Source of the DNA: Alteromonas sp. BMJM2
GTDB taxonomy: Bacteria > Pseudomonadota > Gammaproteobacteria > Enterobacterales > Alteromonadaceae
Reading direction: 5' to 3'
Assembly (NCBI RefSeq): GCF_027257845.1
Contig: NZ_JAPVOT010000016.1
Coordinates: 1-64,000, forward strand
DNA length: 64,000 bases
Both the position numbers and the translations under genes were made by a program. The notes beneath the pieces are model-generated. The model had not been told where the DNA came from and searched no databases. It worked only from the letters and a program-made list of their open reading frames with translations. Shown here piece by piece: positions 9,560 through 18,554 of the stretch. Position 1 is the stretch's first letter; each line of letters starts with the position of its first letter.

Positions 9560-10075
9560 ATGGCTGAAAAACGTAATATCTTTTTAGTTGGCCCGATGGG
9601 TGCTGGTAAAAGCACTATCGGTAGACATCTAGCAGACGAACTTCACTTGGATTTTTTTGATTCGGATCAGGAAATTGAGCGCCGCACTGGTGCTGACATC
9701 GCTTGGATCTTTGACTTGGAAGGTGAAGATGGTTTTAGAGTTCGCGAAGAAAACGTCATCAACGATTTAACCGACAAGCAAGGTATCGTACTTGCCACTG
9801 GCGGTGGTTCAATCGTGACTAAAGCAGTACGCAACCGTTTATCTGCCCGCGGAATCGTTGTTTACTTGCAAACTACTATCGACAAACAAGTAGCTCGTAC
9901 ACAACGTGACAAGCGTCGTCCTCTTCTTCAAAACGAAGATCCTGAGAAGGTACTTCGCGACCTCGCTGACTCACGCAATCCTCTTTATGAAGAGGTAGCA
10001 GATTACGTAGTTGATACCGACGACCAGTCTGCACGTGCGGTTGCAAACCAAATAATCAGTAAAATCGGTCTTTAA
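9560..10075 (+). CDS. aroK: Shikimate kinase I
   Basis: AroK phosphorylates shikimate to shikimate 3-phosphate with ATP in the chorismate pathway. The P-loop GPMGAGKST is at residues 11-19, the shikimate-binding DSDQEIE at about 34, GGGS at about 80 and the lid RDKRRPLL at about 117. The 171 residues are typical of AroK. It starts after the pilQ terminator and is followed 31 nt later by aroB, which catalyses an earlier step of the same pathway. This order is conserved in gammaproteobacteria. Confidence 0.96.
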   Translation: MAEKRNIFLVGPMGAGKSTIGRHLADELHLDFFDSDQEIERRTGADIAWIFDLEGEDGFRVREENVINDLTDKQGIVLATGGGSIVTKAVRNRLSARGIVVYLQTTIDKQVARTQRDKRRPLLQNEDPEKVLRDLADSRNPLYEEVADYVVDTDDQSARAVANQIISKIGL

Positions 10076-10106
10076 ACAGCATAATGTATTAGGAGGTGCT
10101 GCGCCA

Positions 10107-11174
10107 ATGTCAACCTTAACTGTGGAACTTGGAGACCGTAGCTATCCAATACAGATAGAAGCAGGCTTGCTGTCTAAGTCTGCTCTTTTTAGCCCTCACA
10201 TAAACGGGCCTCTCGCTGTTATTGTTACCAACGAGACCGTTGCTCCACTGTATCTCGACAAGGCTAAAGCGGCCTGTGGCGACGTTAACGTAGAAACCAT
10301 TATTCTGCCAGACGGTGAACAGTATAAAAACCTCGAACAATTCGAGGTTGTGATGACCCGTTTGCTAGAGCTCAATGCTGCTAGAGACACTACCTTGATT
10401 GCATTAGGTGGTGGAGTCATTGGCGATCTTACTGGCTTTGTAGCAGCAACCTATCAGCGCGGTATCCCTTTTATTCAGGTTCCTACTACATTACTTTCCC
10501 AAGTTGATTCATCAGTGGGTGGAAAGACTGCAGTCAATCATCCACTTGGTAAAAACATGATTGGTGCGTTTTACCAACCTGTTTTTGTGGCAATCGATAC
10601 ACTCTCATTATCTACCCTACCTAAGCGTGAGTTTGCAGCGGGAATGGCAGAGGTAGTGAAGTATGGCATTATCTACGATGCTCCCTTCTTTGCGTGGCTT
10701 GAATCTGTAGTGGAGCCGCTGAAAGCTCTCGACAACAATGTATTAAGCCAAACTATCCATCGCTGCTGTGAAATTAAAGCAGACGTGGTAGCAAAAGATG
10801 AGCGAGAAGGTGGACTCAGGGCCATTCTAAATTTAGGTCACACGTTTGGTCACGCTATAGAAGCTGAACAGGGTTACGGTAACTGGTTACATGGTGAGGC
10901 CGTAGCAGCTGGTACTATAATTGCTTGTTTAGCTGCACAAGAGCTAGATTGGTTTGAAGCGTCAGAAACTCGTCGTGTCGCTGCGCTATTTAACGCCTTT
11001 GACCTTCCCGTTGATGGCCCTAAAAGTATGAGTAAAGCTGATTACCTCAAGCACATGAAGCGAGATAAGAAAGTAGAAGCAGGTAGTATAAGATTTGTGC
11101 TTCCTCAAGGTATTGGTAATGCCGTGGTTACTAAAGAAGTGACCGACGATATACTTTCTAAAGTGCTTCCCTAG
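10107..11174 (+). CDS. aroB: 3-dehydroquinate synthase
   Basis: AroB converts DAHP to 3-dehydroquinate, the second step of the shikimate pathway, using NAD and a divalent metal. Visible blocks are LPDGEQYK (about 71), the NAD-binding [11 protein letters not shown] (about 103), [16 protein letters not shown] (about 130), the metal-ligand regions MAEVVKYG (about 183), GHTFGHAIE (about 246) and LHGEAVA (about 263). It has 355 residues. A near-perfect Shine-Dalgarno sequence AGGAGGTG (10091-10098) lies 8 nt before the ATG, suggesting efficient translation. It is probably co-transcribed with aroK. Confidence 0.96.
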   Translation: MSTLTVELGDRSYPIQIEAGLLSKSALFSPHINGPLAVIVTNETVAPLYLDKAKAACGDVNVETIILPDGEQYKNLEQFEVVMTRLLELNAARDTTLIALGGGVIGDLTGFVAATYQRGIPFIQVPTTLLSQVDSSVGGKTAVNHPLGKNMIGAFYQPVFVAIDTLSLSTLPKREFAAGMAEVVKYGIIYDAPFFAWLESVVEPLKALDNNVLSQTIHRCCEIKADVVAKDEREGGLRAILNLGHTFGHAIEAEQGYGNWLHGEAVAAGTIIACLAAQELDWFEASETRRVAALFNAFDLPVDGPKSMSKADYLKHMKRDKKVEAGSIRFVLPQGIGNAVVTKEVTDDILSKVLP

Positions 11175-11265
11175 CCTTAAAAATTCGACGCTGCAAAGAA
11201 GTAATTTACTAGTTTGCGGTGTTATTATTTTCTACTTACCGTGCGGTTTACATAGGGGCCAACAC

Positions 11266-12840
11266 ATGCAAAATGAACTGCATGAACGTTTGGAGTATTT
11301 AGTTAACTATTCGTCGCAGTTGATCTTCGTCAGTGGCGACTCTATTGCTCAGCAACAAAAAACCCTAGAGGCCTTTGTCTTTCAGCAGCATGATGATACT
11401 GAAATTGCCTATTTAACTGCCCAAGAAACGATGGATGTATCTGATTATCGTCGCCAACTGTGCCGACAGTTGTTAGGACAAGTTGTGGGCAGCTTTGTCA
11501 GACCGCTAAACGAACTACTTGTTGATTTAAATAATCATGAAGGGCCTATTCTCGTTGCAATCACTCAGGCCCACCACCTACCGGATAGTTTTTTACAAGA
11601 GTTGTGGGACCTTGTTCTTCAAAGTCGATTTGCCGGTAATAAGCAACATTTAAACGTATTACTGTTTGCCGATAGCCAGTGGGCAGAGCGAGCAAAGCAG
11701 TGGCTCCCCGCCAAAAATACTGAGACACCTTTGATTATTAGCAGTCAATCTGTCATCGATGAGCAACCTAACTTTGCATCTGATCTAGATAAAATGATTG
11801 CAACACGTCGCGAGGCATTTCAAGCGCATCTTGAAAACCGACAGCAGCAAAACGCTTTGACCTTTTCCAACCCGCTAAAGTCGAGATGGCTATACGTATT
11901 GTTACTTTGCGTTTTTGTTAGCACATTTTCAGGTTTAGTCTATTGGCAATACGGCGACGACATTGCTTCTTTGTTCGCGCCAATAGACAACGCAGATATG
12001 GCTGATGCTAATCTTTTGGCGCCTGGCTCTGCCTATGATCAGATAGCAGCAGAAGCTAACGACAATGAAATAGTGCTTAATACTGATGGTCTCTATTCTC
12101 AATCTGAAGTATCTCTAACCACTGAAGGTTCAATGTCTAGCGCTGAGGGCTCTTTATCTGCCGCTGAGGGCTCTATATCAGCCGCTAAGGGCTCTTCAAT
12201 CGGTGGGGCTGCCATCGTCAATGGCGCTGACGAAATCAATGATAGTCAGACACCATCTGCTGATGCAGTGAACGGCTACGAGAACACGCAAACCGGTAAG
12301 ACCGCTCAAAATCAGCCAGAGACCTTAATCACCAGTTGGCAAAATGCCATATCAAAAGATACTGACGATGTATCGAATAAAGACAGTGCCTCACCCCAGA
12401 CAAAAAACGCTGCCAGTGGTGCAAGCAAAAACACAAGTGCGGTTAATGCGTCTAATATCGACGGTTCACAAGTTAGTCTCGACACTGAACCGCCTGTGAC
12501 TGACATATCAATCACTGAAGCTAAGTTGGATATAACTGGTAGTACAGAAGCCCCCTTCATTGCTCCCACCGAGTTTGCATTGCAAATGCTAGCAATGAAA
12601 AACGAACAGGTACTGAACGACTTTATTAAAGAAAATAACTTGGCCGAGCAAACCCGAGTTTACAAAACACGGCGCTATGGCGGCGATTGGTATGTCGTGC
12701 TATATGCCCAAACGTTTGCATCCGCTACGCAGGCTCAGCAAGCCAAACAAGCGCTGCCTGATTACCCAGGCAATGGGTCAGCTTTTGTAAAAAATGGACA
12801 ACAAATATTGCAGGAAATAGCACTATCTGAAAGTCAGTAA
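11266..12840 (+). CDS. damX: DamX-like SPOR-domain cell division protein
   Basis: By position (between aroB and dam) and C-terminus this is DamX, an inner-membrane protein that binds denuded septal peptidoglycan through its SPOR domain. Residues 1-200 resemble an AAA-type domain but show no Walker A motif. A membrane helix lies near 205-226. A long Ser/Ala/Asp-rich periplasmic linker (about 240-430) includes 3.5 copies of a 7-residue EGS-x-SxA repeat. The SPOR domain occupies about 440-515. At 524 residues it is longer than E. coli DamX (about 430), mainly in the linker. The assignment is strong on context and domain layout; sequence identity was not checked. Confidence 0.85.
   Translation: MQNELHERLEYLVNYSSQLIFVSGDSIAQQQKTLEAFVFQQHDDTEIAYLTAQETMDVSDYRRQLCRQLLGQVVGSFVRPLNELLVDLNNHEGPILVAITQAHHLPDSFLQELWDLVLQSRFAGNKQHLNVLLFADSQWAERAKQWLPAKNTETPLIISSQSVIDEQPNFASDLDKMIATRREAFQAHLENRQQQNALTFSNPLKSRWLYVLLLCVFVSTFSGLVYWQYGDDIASLFAPIDNADMADANLLAPGSAYDQIAAEANDNEIVLNTDGLYSQSEVSLTTEGSMSSAEGSLSAAEGSISAAKGSSIGGAAIVNGADEINDSQTPSADAVNGYENTQTGKTAQNQPETLITSWQNAISKDTDDVSNKDSASPQTKNAASGASKNTSAVNASNIDGSQVSLDTEPPVTDISITEAKLDITGSTEAPFIAPTEFALQMLAMKNEQVLNDFIKENNLAEQTRVYKTRRYGGDWYVVLYAQTFASATQAQQAKQALPDYPGNGSAFVKNGQQILQEIALSESQ
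12124..12195 (+). repeat. 21-nt tandem repeats inside damX
   Basis: Three full units (12124-12144, 12145-12165, 12166-12186) and a 9-nt partial unit encode EGSMSSA, EGSLSAA, EGSISAA and KGS. Units 2 and 3 differ at only a few bases. They lie in the periplasmic linker, where length change is tolerated, so this is a likely slippage site. Confidence 0.85.
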
Positions 12841-12889
12841 ATGGGCACTAGCTGCAGGCTTTTTAGTCGATTTGAAAAAGATATCAAAA

Positions 12890-12912
12890 GGCCGGCACTT
12901 GCCGGTTGTCCG
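12890..12912 (+). terminator. Weak hairpin after damX
   Basis: CCGGC (12892-12896), loop ACTT, GCCGG (12901-12905), followed by TTGTCCGTTT. The stem is GC-rich but the T-tract is broken, so it may only attenuate transcription between damX and dam. The remainder of the 205-bp gap shows nothing clear. Confidence 0.35.
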
Positions 12913-13045
12913 TTTAAACGATGAAAGATACAATTACCGATTAGTGTGGTGATGCCAAGAGGCTCCCTTCCCCAGCAATACGCCTAGAACGGCGACGTTA
13001 GGAACAACCACCGTCTTCATTCCGTGTAGGTAGTAACGTTTACGC

Positions 13046-13948
13046 ATGATGCAAAAAAAGAACCGTGCTTTTTTGAAGTGGGCCGGTGGCAAATACAGCT
13101 TGGTTGAGCATATTCAGGCCAGATTACCGCAAGCAAATAAGCTTATTGAGCCTTTTGTCGGCGCAGGATCTGTGTTTTTGAATACGCACTACAAACGTTA
13201 CCTCTTAAACGATATAAACCCAGATTTAATCAATCTGTATAATTTTCTCAAAGCGCAGCCAGACGCCCTCATCAATGATGCTCGTGACTTTTTTAGCACT
13301 GCTCGCAACAGTGAACCCATGTATTACGCGTTGCGAGAAGAGTTTAATAAGACAGAAGACGAATACTACCGTGCCATTTTATTTCTCTACTTGAATAGAC
13401 ACGGTTACAATGGGTTGTGTCGCTACAGCTTGCAAGGCAGATTTAACGTGCCATTCGGCCGTTACAAAAAGCCTTACTTTCCAGAGCATGAAATGTTTGT
13501 GTTTTCGGAAAAATCTCAAAAAGCGACCTTTACCTGCTTGCCCTTTGAAAAGGTATTTTCCAGAGCAAGGCAGGGTAATGTGATTTATTGTGACCCGCCT
13601 TACGCACCGATAAGTAAAACTGCAGCATTTACCAGTTACGCCAGTCATAGTTTTGGCCAAGACGCGCAGGAAAAATTGGCGAAGCTTGCAGCTAAAACCT
13701 CGCAAAAAAGAGGGATCCCAGTGCTAGTCTCAAATCACGACCTGCCATTAACCAGAGACTTGTATCAAGGGGCAGATTTCAGCATGTTGTCTGTAAAACG
13801 CTCCATCAGTCAAAATGGCGCAAAGCGCAATCCTGTCGATGAAATACTCGCGTTTTTCCCCCCGGTGATGCCGTCAGCGAAAAAGGCGAAGGTAGTGAGA
13901 AAAGCAACGAAGACTGCGTTGAATTTATCAGCAGTGCAGAAAAAGTAA
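13046..13948 (+). CDS. dam: DNA adenine methyltransferase (GATC)
   Basis: Dam methylates adenine N6 in GATC and underlies mismatch-repair strand choice, replication control and gene regulation. The AdoMet motif FLKWAGGK is at 9-16, FVGAGSVF at 37-44 and catalytic DPPY at 183-186. The target-recognition part includes the NRHGYNGLCRYS region (about 117). It has 300 residues against 278 in E. coli; the extra length is a basic Lys/Ala-rich C-terminal tail (about 272-300). It lies in the conserved damX-dam order. Confidence 0.95.
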   Translation: MMQKKNRAFLKWAGGKYSLVEHIQARLPQANKLIEPFVGAGSVFLNTHYKRYLLNDINPDLINLYNFLKAQPDALINDARDFFSTARNSEPMYYALREEFNKTEDEYYRAILFLYLNRHGYNGLCRYSLQGRFNVPFGRYKKPYFPEHEMFVFSEKSQKATFTCLPFEKVFSRARQGNVIYCDPPYAPISKTAAFTSYASHSFGQDAQEKLAKLAAKTSQKRGIPVLVSNHDLPLTRDLYQGADFSMLSVKRSISQNGAKRNPVDEILAFFPPVMPSAKKAKVVRKATKTALNLSAVQKK

Positions 13949-14049
13949 AAGCAAGACATCATAGGCTCGACATCATAGAGTTCGACGTTATGGAGAGATT
14001 AGGTAGGCGTAAATTGAGCTAAGCTAACCGAAGCAGGGCTAAGTAAATT

Positions 14050-14250
14050 TTACGAACCTACGTACCATTTAACAAACGTAAACAAGCTCACCACAAACAA
14101 TATCACCATAACCACACCAATTACCGCATAGGTAATAAATGTACCCTGCGTAAAATCCCGTTCGTAATTTTTGTGGCTTTGTACGCCAAACAAGCTAGCT
14201 AAAACGCTGCCAACTATCGCCCATAAGCCAGAGTCGGACTTGTGACTCAT
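14050..14250 (-). CDS. DUF2970 small membrane protein
   Basis: This 66-residue protein has a soluble start containing SVLASLFGVQS and a charged NYERDF segment, then one hydrophobic helix (about 39-63). That pattern matches the DUF2970 family of small proteobacterial membrane proteins of unknown function. Its ATG overlaps by 1 nt the stop of the upstream secreted protein gene, so the two are probably translationally coupled. Confidence 0.8.
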   Translation of the reverse strand: MSHKSDSGLWAIVGSVLASLFGVQSHKNYERDFTQGTFITYAVIGVVMVILFVVSLFTFVKWYVGS

Positions 14251-14561
14251 TACTGAGCGTCTTTAGGAGACGAAGAAAAGTCTTGGTGAGAATTGTCGCT
14301 GTGTAACAGCTCTAATAAATCGAGGAAGTGAAACTGGAATGACGATGATTTACCTGCAACCCACGAGAGCCAGCTGACTTCCTCAACGCCTTCTTGATAA
14401 CGAGCACATTGATTCATGACATGACTAGCGGGTAGCTTGGGGTTGAACTCTGTCACAGGCTGAAAGTCACAGACAGACGAGCGAGCGTTGGGTGCTGAAA
14501 CCATTGTCGCACTAGCAAGCGCAACGACACCACACAAGGCAAAAAATGGGAGAACTTTCAT
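14250..14561 (-). CDS. Small secreted protein of unknown function
   Basis: I do not recognise this protein. With the start at 14561 (MKVLPFF) it has 103 residues and a clear signal peptide (about 1-22, cleavage near ATMVSA), leaving a periplasmic or lipid-free secreted product of about 80 residues with two Cys (SVCDF and NQCAR). GGAG (14574-14577) precedes the start by about 12 nt; an upstream in-frame ATG at 14579 is less likely because it spoils the signal peptide. It is coupled to the DUF2970 gene. Both are inserted in the usual dam-rpe neighbourhood. Confidence 0.7.
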   Translation of the reverse strand: MKVLPFFALCGVVALASATMVSAPNARSSVCDFQPVTEFNPKLPASHVMNQCARYQEGVEEVSWLSWVAGKSSSFQFHFLDLLELLHSDNSHQDFSSSPKDAQ

Positions 14562-14668
14562 CCTGAACACTCCTATCACTCGGTTAAAATTCCATCTTAG
14601 TATAATCTAAATAGGTTAATGAACAAGCTAATTATTTTAACCTGCTGTTATCCCACGAATTCATTGAG

Positions 14669-14699
14669 AAAGCCCAGCGTAATGATGCTGGGCTTTTTA
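14669..14699. terminator. Bidirectional terminator
   Basis: A 10-bp perfect stem AAAGCCCAGC/GCTGGGCTTT (14669-14678, 14687-14696) with an 8-nt loop. It lies downstream of the minus-strand porin gene and upstream of the small minus-strand pair. It would insulate them; the T-run is better in the plus direction. Confidence 0.75.
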
Positions 14700-14743
14700 T
14701 CAATTAACCGAAAAGTCTTTATTAAACAGACTTTTCAAAACAC

Positions 14744-15469
14744 TTATAGTTCGAAGTCCATACCGTAGCTAACAGTGAATTTTACTGCATCGTTGTCGTA
14801 AGCATCTGCGCCAGTGTCGTCTAAATCGGTGCCTGTAATCGCAAAGCTAAAACCGTCTTTAGATAGTGAAACACCGTAATCTGCGTAACCATCTGGAACC
14901 CCGTTGAACGCTTCAGCGAAGTCGCCTTGATGATAACCAACGTGGAAACCAAGTTCGGCACCGTCTAGCACTGGCATGCCGTAATCTAATGAGACATAGG
15001 TTGCTTTACCAAAGCCAAAGTCTTGTCCTTCGCCTTCATCCGCTTCGGTATGCGCAAGTAATGAAACAGTTAAGCTAAGACCGCCCATACCTACTGAGCC
15101 ATATACCTCTGCAAAATCAAACTCAGCTTCTGAGTCATAGTTGTAGTATAAGTAACCCACATCGTATGAGATACCTTCGTCCAACTCACCTGAGAAACCA
15201 AAATAAAGATCGTGCTCGTAGGAATAAATATCGTCGGCGCCGTAGTTTACATTCGACGCCCATGTACCTGCGTAAAAACCGCTTTCGTGCGAGTAGTCAA
15301 TACCGCCTTGAACAGCTGCATCATTCGTTGTTTGAGTAAGACCACGCCAGATGTAGTTACTTGTAAAGCTTGCGTTCGCAGTAACTTCTGCATATGTAGG
15401 CATTGCAGTGAAAAGGCACGCTGTTGATACAGCGGCGGCAAGTAGAGTTCTTTTTGTAGACGTTTTCAT
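14744..15469 (-). CDS. TorF-family putative porin
   Basis: This is an outer-membrane beta-barrel protein of the TorF/Gcw_chp family, a putative small porin. It has a signal peptide (about 1-27), then ANASFTSNYIWRGLTQT, the family hallmark of the first strand, and alternating aromatic, Gly and acidic strands to the C-terminal YGMDFEL. It has 241 residues. I chose the ATG at 15469 (MKTSTKRTLL) over 15493 because it starts a normal signal peptide and GGAGAACAC lies just upstream. The substrate is unknown. It is monocistronic, with a terminator behind it. Confidence 0.87.
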   Translation of the reverse strand: MKTSTKRTLLAAAVSTACLFTAMPTYAEVTANASFTSNYIWRGLTQTTNDAAVQGGIDYSHESGFYAGTWASNVNYGADDIYSYEHDLYFGFSGELDEGISYDVGYLYYNYDSEAEFDFAEVYGSVGMGGLSLTVSLLAHTEADEGEGQDFGFGKATYVSLDYGMPVLDGAELGFHVGYHQGDFAEAFNGVPDGYADYGVSLSKDGFSFAITGTDLDDTGADAYDNDAVKFTVSYGMDFEL

Positions 15470-15868
15470 GTGTGTTCTCCAGTCAAATTCCAATTTGTTT
15501 TAATTAGTTTTTCTGTCTGTATTTTTATATTTGCACTACTTAACGCAAAACTGATGCCCGTTTACGGCATGTGTAAAAAGAAACTTAAAATATTTTTAAA
15601 TTACTGATTATTATAGCTTTATTTCATAATGAACGGCTTGCGACCAAAATACTCATGCAACTTTAATGAATAAAAATGCACCAGATTAACGCGCACTCCC
15701 CAAAACTGGGCAGACTGTGAAGCATTTGAGCACTTAATGAAAAAGGAAGGCGTTTTGATTTATTTGAAGGATATGTAGAGTTCGTAGCAAAGCACGGCGG
15801 ATTTCGTTAAACTTTCCCATTAACGCATAGTCAATCGTTTTGTATGCATCAATGACTAAGGATAAAAA
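15470..15868. other. Intergenic region between porin gene and rpe
   Basis: This 399-bp AT-rich divergent control region contains no gene. A spaced palindrome ATGCC-N7-GGCAT (15554-15570), about 85 bp before the porin start, could be an operator; I cannot assign a regulator. AAGGA (15858-15862) is the rpe ribosome binding site. I see no riboswitch or RNA gene. Confidence 0.5.
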
Positions 15869-16546
15869 ATGAAACCGTTTTTAATTGCGCCCTCTATTCT
15901 TTCCGCAGATTTCGCCAGACTTGGAGCTGACGTAGAAAAAGTGCTCAGCGCGGGCGCGGATGTTGTTCATTTTGACGTTATGGATAATCACTATGTTCCA
16001 AACCTTACTTTTGGACCTATGATTTGTGATGCATTAAGAAACTACGGTATTAAGGCGCCTATTGATGTGCATTTGATGGTGAAGCCAGTCGATGATCTGA
16101 TAGAGAAGTTTGCCCATGCAGGTGCGTCATACATCAGTTTTCATCCCGAAGCATCTGAACACATTGATAGATCTTTGCAGCTTATTATCGACTCAGGATG
16201 TAAGCCAGGATTGGTCTTTAATCCAGCGACACCGCTACATTACTTAGATCATGTGATGGATAAACTTCACCACATTCTTATAATGTCGGTTAACCCAGGC
16301 TTTGGCGGACAGGCCTTTATCCCATCGACATTGGATAAAGTACGTGCAGTTAAGCAGCGCGTTGCAGAAAGTGGCTACGATATAAGAATAGAAATTGACG
16401 GTGGCGTAAAAGTAGATAACATTCGCGACATCGCGGAAGCGGGCGCAGACATGTTCGTAGCTGGCTCCGCCATTTTCTCTCAAGACGATTACACAAAAGT
16501 CATCAGCGAAATGCGACAAGAGCTTGCATCGCTGTCTAAAGCATAA
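15869..16546 (+). CDS. rpe: Ribulose-phosphate 3-epimerase
   Basis: Rpe interconverts ribulose 5-phosphate and xylulose 5-phosphate in the pentose phosphate pathway. The TIM-barrel motifs are [14 protein letters not shown] (about 6), the metal and active-site [17 protein letters not shown] (about 35), DVHLMV (about 67), [10 protein letters not shown] (about 140) and EIDGGV (about 175). The 225 residues are standard. trpS follows 29 nt later; the phosphoglycolate phosphatase gene gph, which lies between them in E. coli, is missing here. Confidence 0.96.
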   Translation: MKPFLIAPSILSADFARLGADVEKVLSAGADVVHFDVMDNHYVPNLTFGPMICDALRNYGIKAPIDVHLMVKPVDDLIEKFAHAGASYISFHPEASEHIDRSLQLIIDSGCKPGLVFNPATPLHYLDHVMDKLHHILIMSVNPGFGGQAFIPSTLDKVRAVKQRVAESGYDIRIEIDGGVKVDNIRDIAEAGADMFVAGSAIFSQDDYTKVISEMRQELASLSKA

Positions 16547-16575
16547 TTTATTAAACACAATTACAGGTAAAGATA

Positions 16576-17583
16576 ATGAGTAATAAACCCGTTGTATTAA
16601 GTGGCTGTCAGCCTTCTGGACAACTCACCCTAGGTAACTATATGGGTGCGCTTAAGCAATGGGTTTCCATGCAAGCTGATTACGACTGTCTTTATATGAT
16701 TGTCGATTTGCATGCGATTACGGTGCGCCAAGATCCCAAGCAGTTATTTGAAGCCTGCTTAGATGGCCTAGCGCTCTACCTTGCTTGTGGTATCGACCCG
16801 CAAAAAAGCACTATCTTTATGCAGTCTCACGTGCCTGAGCATGCGCAGCTATCTTGGGTGCTAAACTGTTACGCTCAAATGGGCGAACTCAACCGAATGA
16901 CTCAGTTTAAAGATAAGTCTGCCAAAAACGAAAACAATATCAACGTAGGCTTATATAGCTATCCGGTATTGCAGGCTGCAGATATATTGGCCTATCAAGC
17001 AGACAAAGTGCCCGTTGGTGAAGATCAGAAACAACATCTAGAGCTAACTCGCGATATCGCTACTCGGGTGAATAATCTTTACGGCGATGTTTTTAAACTA
17101 CCTGACCCGTATATTCCAGATTTTGGGGCTCGAATCATGAGCTTACAAGAGCCTGAGAAAAAGATGTCTAAGTCGGATACAAACCCGAATAACTTTCTTG
17201 GTTTACTTGAAGAGCCTAAAAAGCTGACGAAGAAAATAAAGCGCGCGGTTACCGACTCAGACGAGCAGGCTAATATCTATTTTGACCCTAAGGAGAAGCC
17301 GGGCGTATCTAACCTACTTACCTTGCTCTCTTTATCTACAGGAAAATCGATAAAAGAGCTGGAGCCTGAGTACACCGACAAAATGTATGGACACCTCAAA
17401 GGTGATGTTGCTGAAGCGGTCGTTTCATTGATTACACCGATTCAAGAAGAATACGCAAAAATCCGTGCCGACAGAGCTTTCCTTAACGAGGTAATGCAAA
17501 GTGGTGCCAATAAGGCCTCAGAACGAGCAAGTGTGACATTGAAGAAAGTGTATGATGCGGTGGGTTTCATTCCTAAACCATAG
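16576..17583 (+). CDS. trpS: Tryptophanyl-tRNA synthetase
   Basis: This is a class I aminoacyl-tRNA synthetase that charges tRNA-Trp. The HIGH-type motif appears as TLGNYMG (about 18-24) after SGCQPSG, and KMSKS lies near 195. [11 protein letters not shown] is the conserved Trp-binding region. The 335 residues match bacterial TrpS. It is probably co-transcribed with rpe. The 158 bp downstream hold two direct copies of TACTTGTTGA (17628-17637 and 17644-17653) and no clear terminator. Confidence 0.96.
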   Translation: MSNKPVVLSGCQPSGQLTLGNYMGALKQWVSMQADYDCLYMIVDLHAITVRQDPKQLFEACLDGLALYLACGIDPQKSTIFMQSHVPEHAQLSWVLNCYAQMGELNRMTQFKDKSAKNENNINVGLYSYPVLQAADILAYQADKVPVGEDQKQHLELTRDIATRVNNLYGDVFKLPDPYIPDFGARIMSLQEPEKKMSKSDTNPNNFLGLLEEPKKLTKKIKRAVTDSDEQANIYFDPKEKPGVSNLLTLLSLSTGKSIKELEPEYTDKMYGHLKGDVAEAVVSLITPIQEEYAKIRADRAFLNEVMQSGANKASERASVTLKKVYDAVGFIPKP

Positions 17584-17741
17584 GTTCGCTTTTACCGTAA
17601 AGTAACCCACTCACGTGTTTATCATCGTACTTGTTGACCATGATACTTGTTGATTATCAGTAGTTACTGATGATGCTACGTGTTTCATACTCGTTTTTAT
17701 AAAATACATAGCCATATATCACACAGAGGTATAGCACTCCC

Positions 17742-18335
17742 GTGTTATTGTTGATTGATAACTTTGATTCTTTTACTCACAACTTAGCTCGGTACTTTCT
17801 CGAGTTAGGGATAAACGTAAAAGTAGTGCGAAATAATGCCATTACGCTAGATGACATCGCTCATCTAGCGCCTTCTCAGCTTGTTATATCACCGGGCCCC
17901 TGTACACCTAACGAAGCGGGCATTAGTTTACCGGCGATAAAGCGATTTGCAGGAACTATTCCTATTTTAGGTGTGTGCCTAGGACATCAGGCTATAGGTC
18001 AAGTTTTTGGTGCTAGCGTGGTTAGAGCACAAGAAATAAAACATGGAAAAGTATCGAAACTACACCATACCGATACGGGCCTTTTAAAGGGACTTCCAAA
18101 CCCATTTAACGTTACTCGTTATCACTCTTTGGTACTAAAACCCGAAAGCGTTCCCACATGCCTAAATGCTGATGCATGGTGCACCACCGATGACGGTAAA
18201 AAAGAAATAATGGCCATCTCTCATCAAGAGTTGCCTGTTTGGGGAGTGCAATATCACCCCGAATCACTCTTAACTGAATACGGTCACGATGTGCTGACAA
18301 CATTTATTGCCTTATCGCAACAAGTAACGTCTTAA
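17742..18335 (+). CDS. pabA: Anthranilate/aminodeoxychorismate synthase glutaminase subunit
   Basis: This class I glutamine amidotransferase supplies ammonia to a chorismate-amination partner (PabB for folate or TrpE for tryptophan). The catalytic triad is Cys79 in GVCLGHQ, with His172 and Glu174 in QYHPES. The N-terminus LLLIDNFDSFTHNLARY is typical, and the length is 197 residues. The start is GTG. It stands alone, without trp or pab genes beside it, so the folate role (PabA) is more likely than TrpG, but dual use is possible. Confidence 0.85.
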   Translation: MLLLIDNFDSFTHNLARYFLELGINVKVVRNNAITLDDIAHLAPSQLVISPGPCTPNEAGISLPAIKRFAGTIPILGVCLGHQAIGQVFGASVVRAQEIKHGKVSKLHHTDTGLLKGLPNPFNVTRYHSLVLKPESVPTCLNADAWCTTDDGKKEIMAISHQELPVWGVQYHPESLLTEYGHDVLTTFIALSQQVTS

Positions 18336-18554
18336 GTAATTGTATCTATTGCCGATAAAACTTTTAGCAAGCTGAGAAACCCTGCTTTTTTGTTTTTACT
18401 GAAGTGAACCCCTTACGTAAATTGCAAATCGTTTTGTTTGATTGGGTATATTGCTAAAACCCTTTCTTGACTGAATGCCTAAACAGCAAGTTATTGCGCT
18501 ACTTTTTAGTGAAAAAAAGCTGACAAAATAATTGAAGTAGGAAAGTGTTATAAA

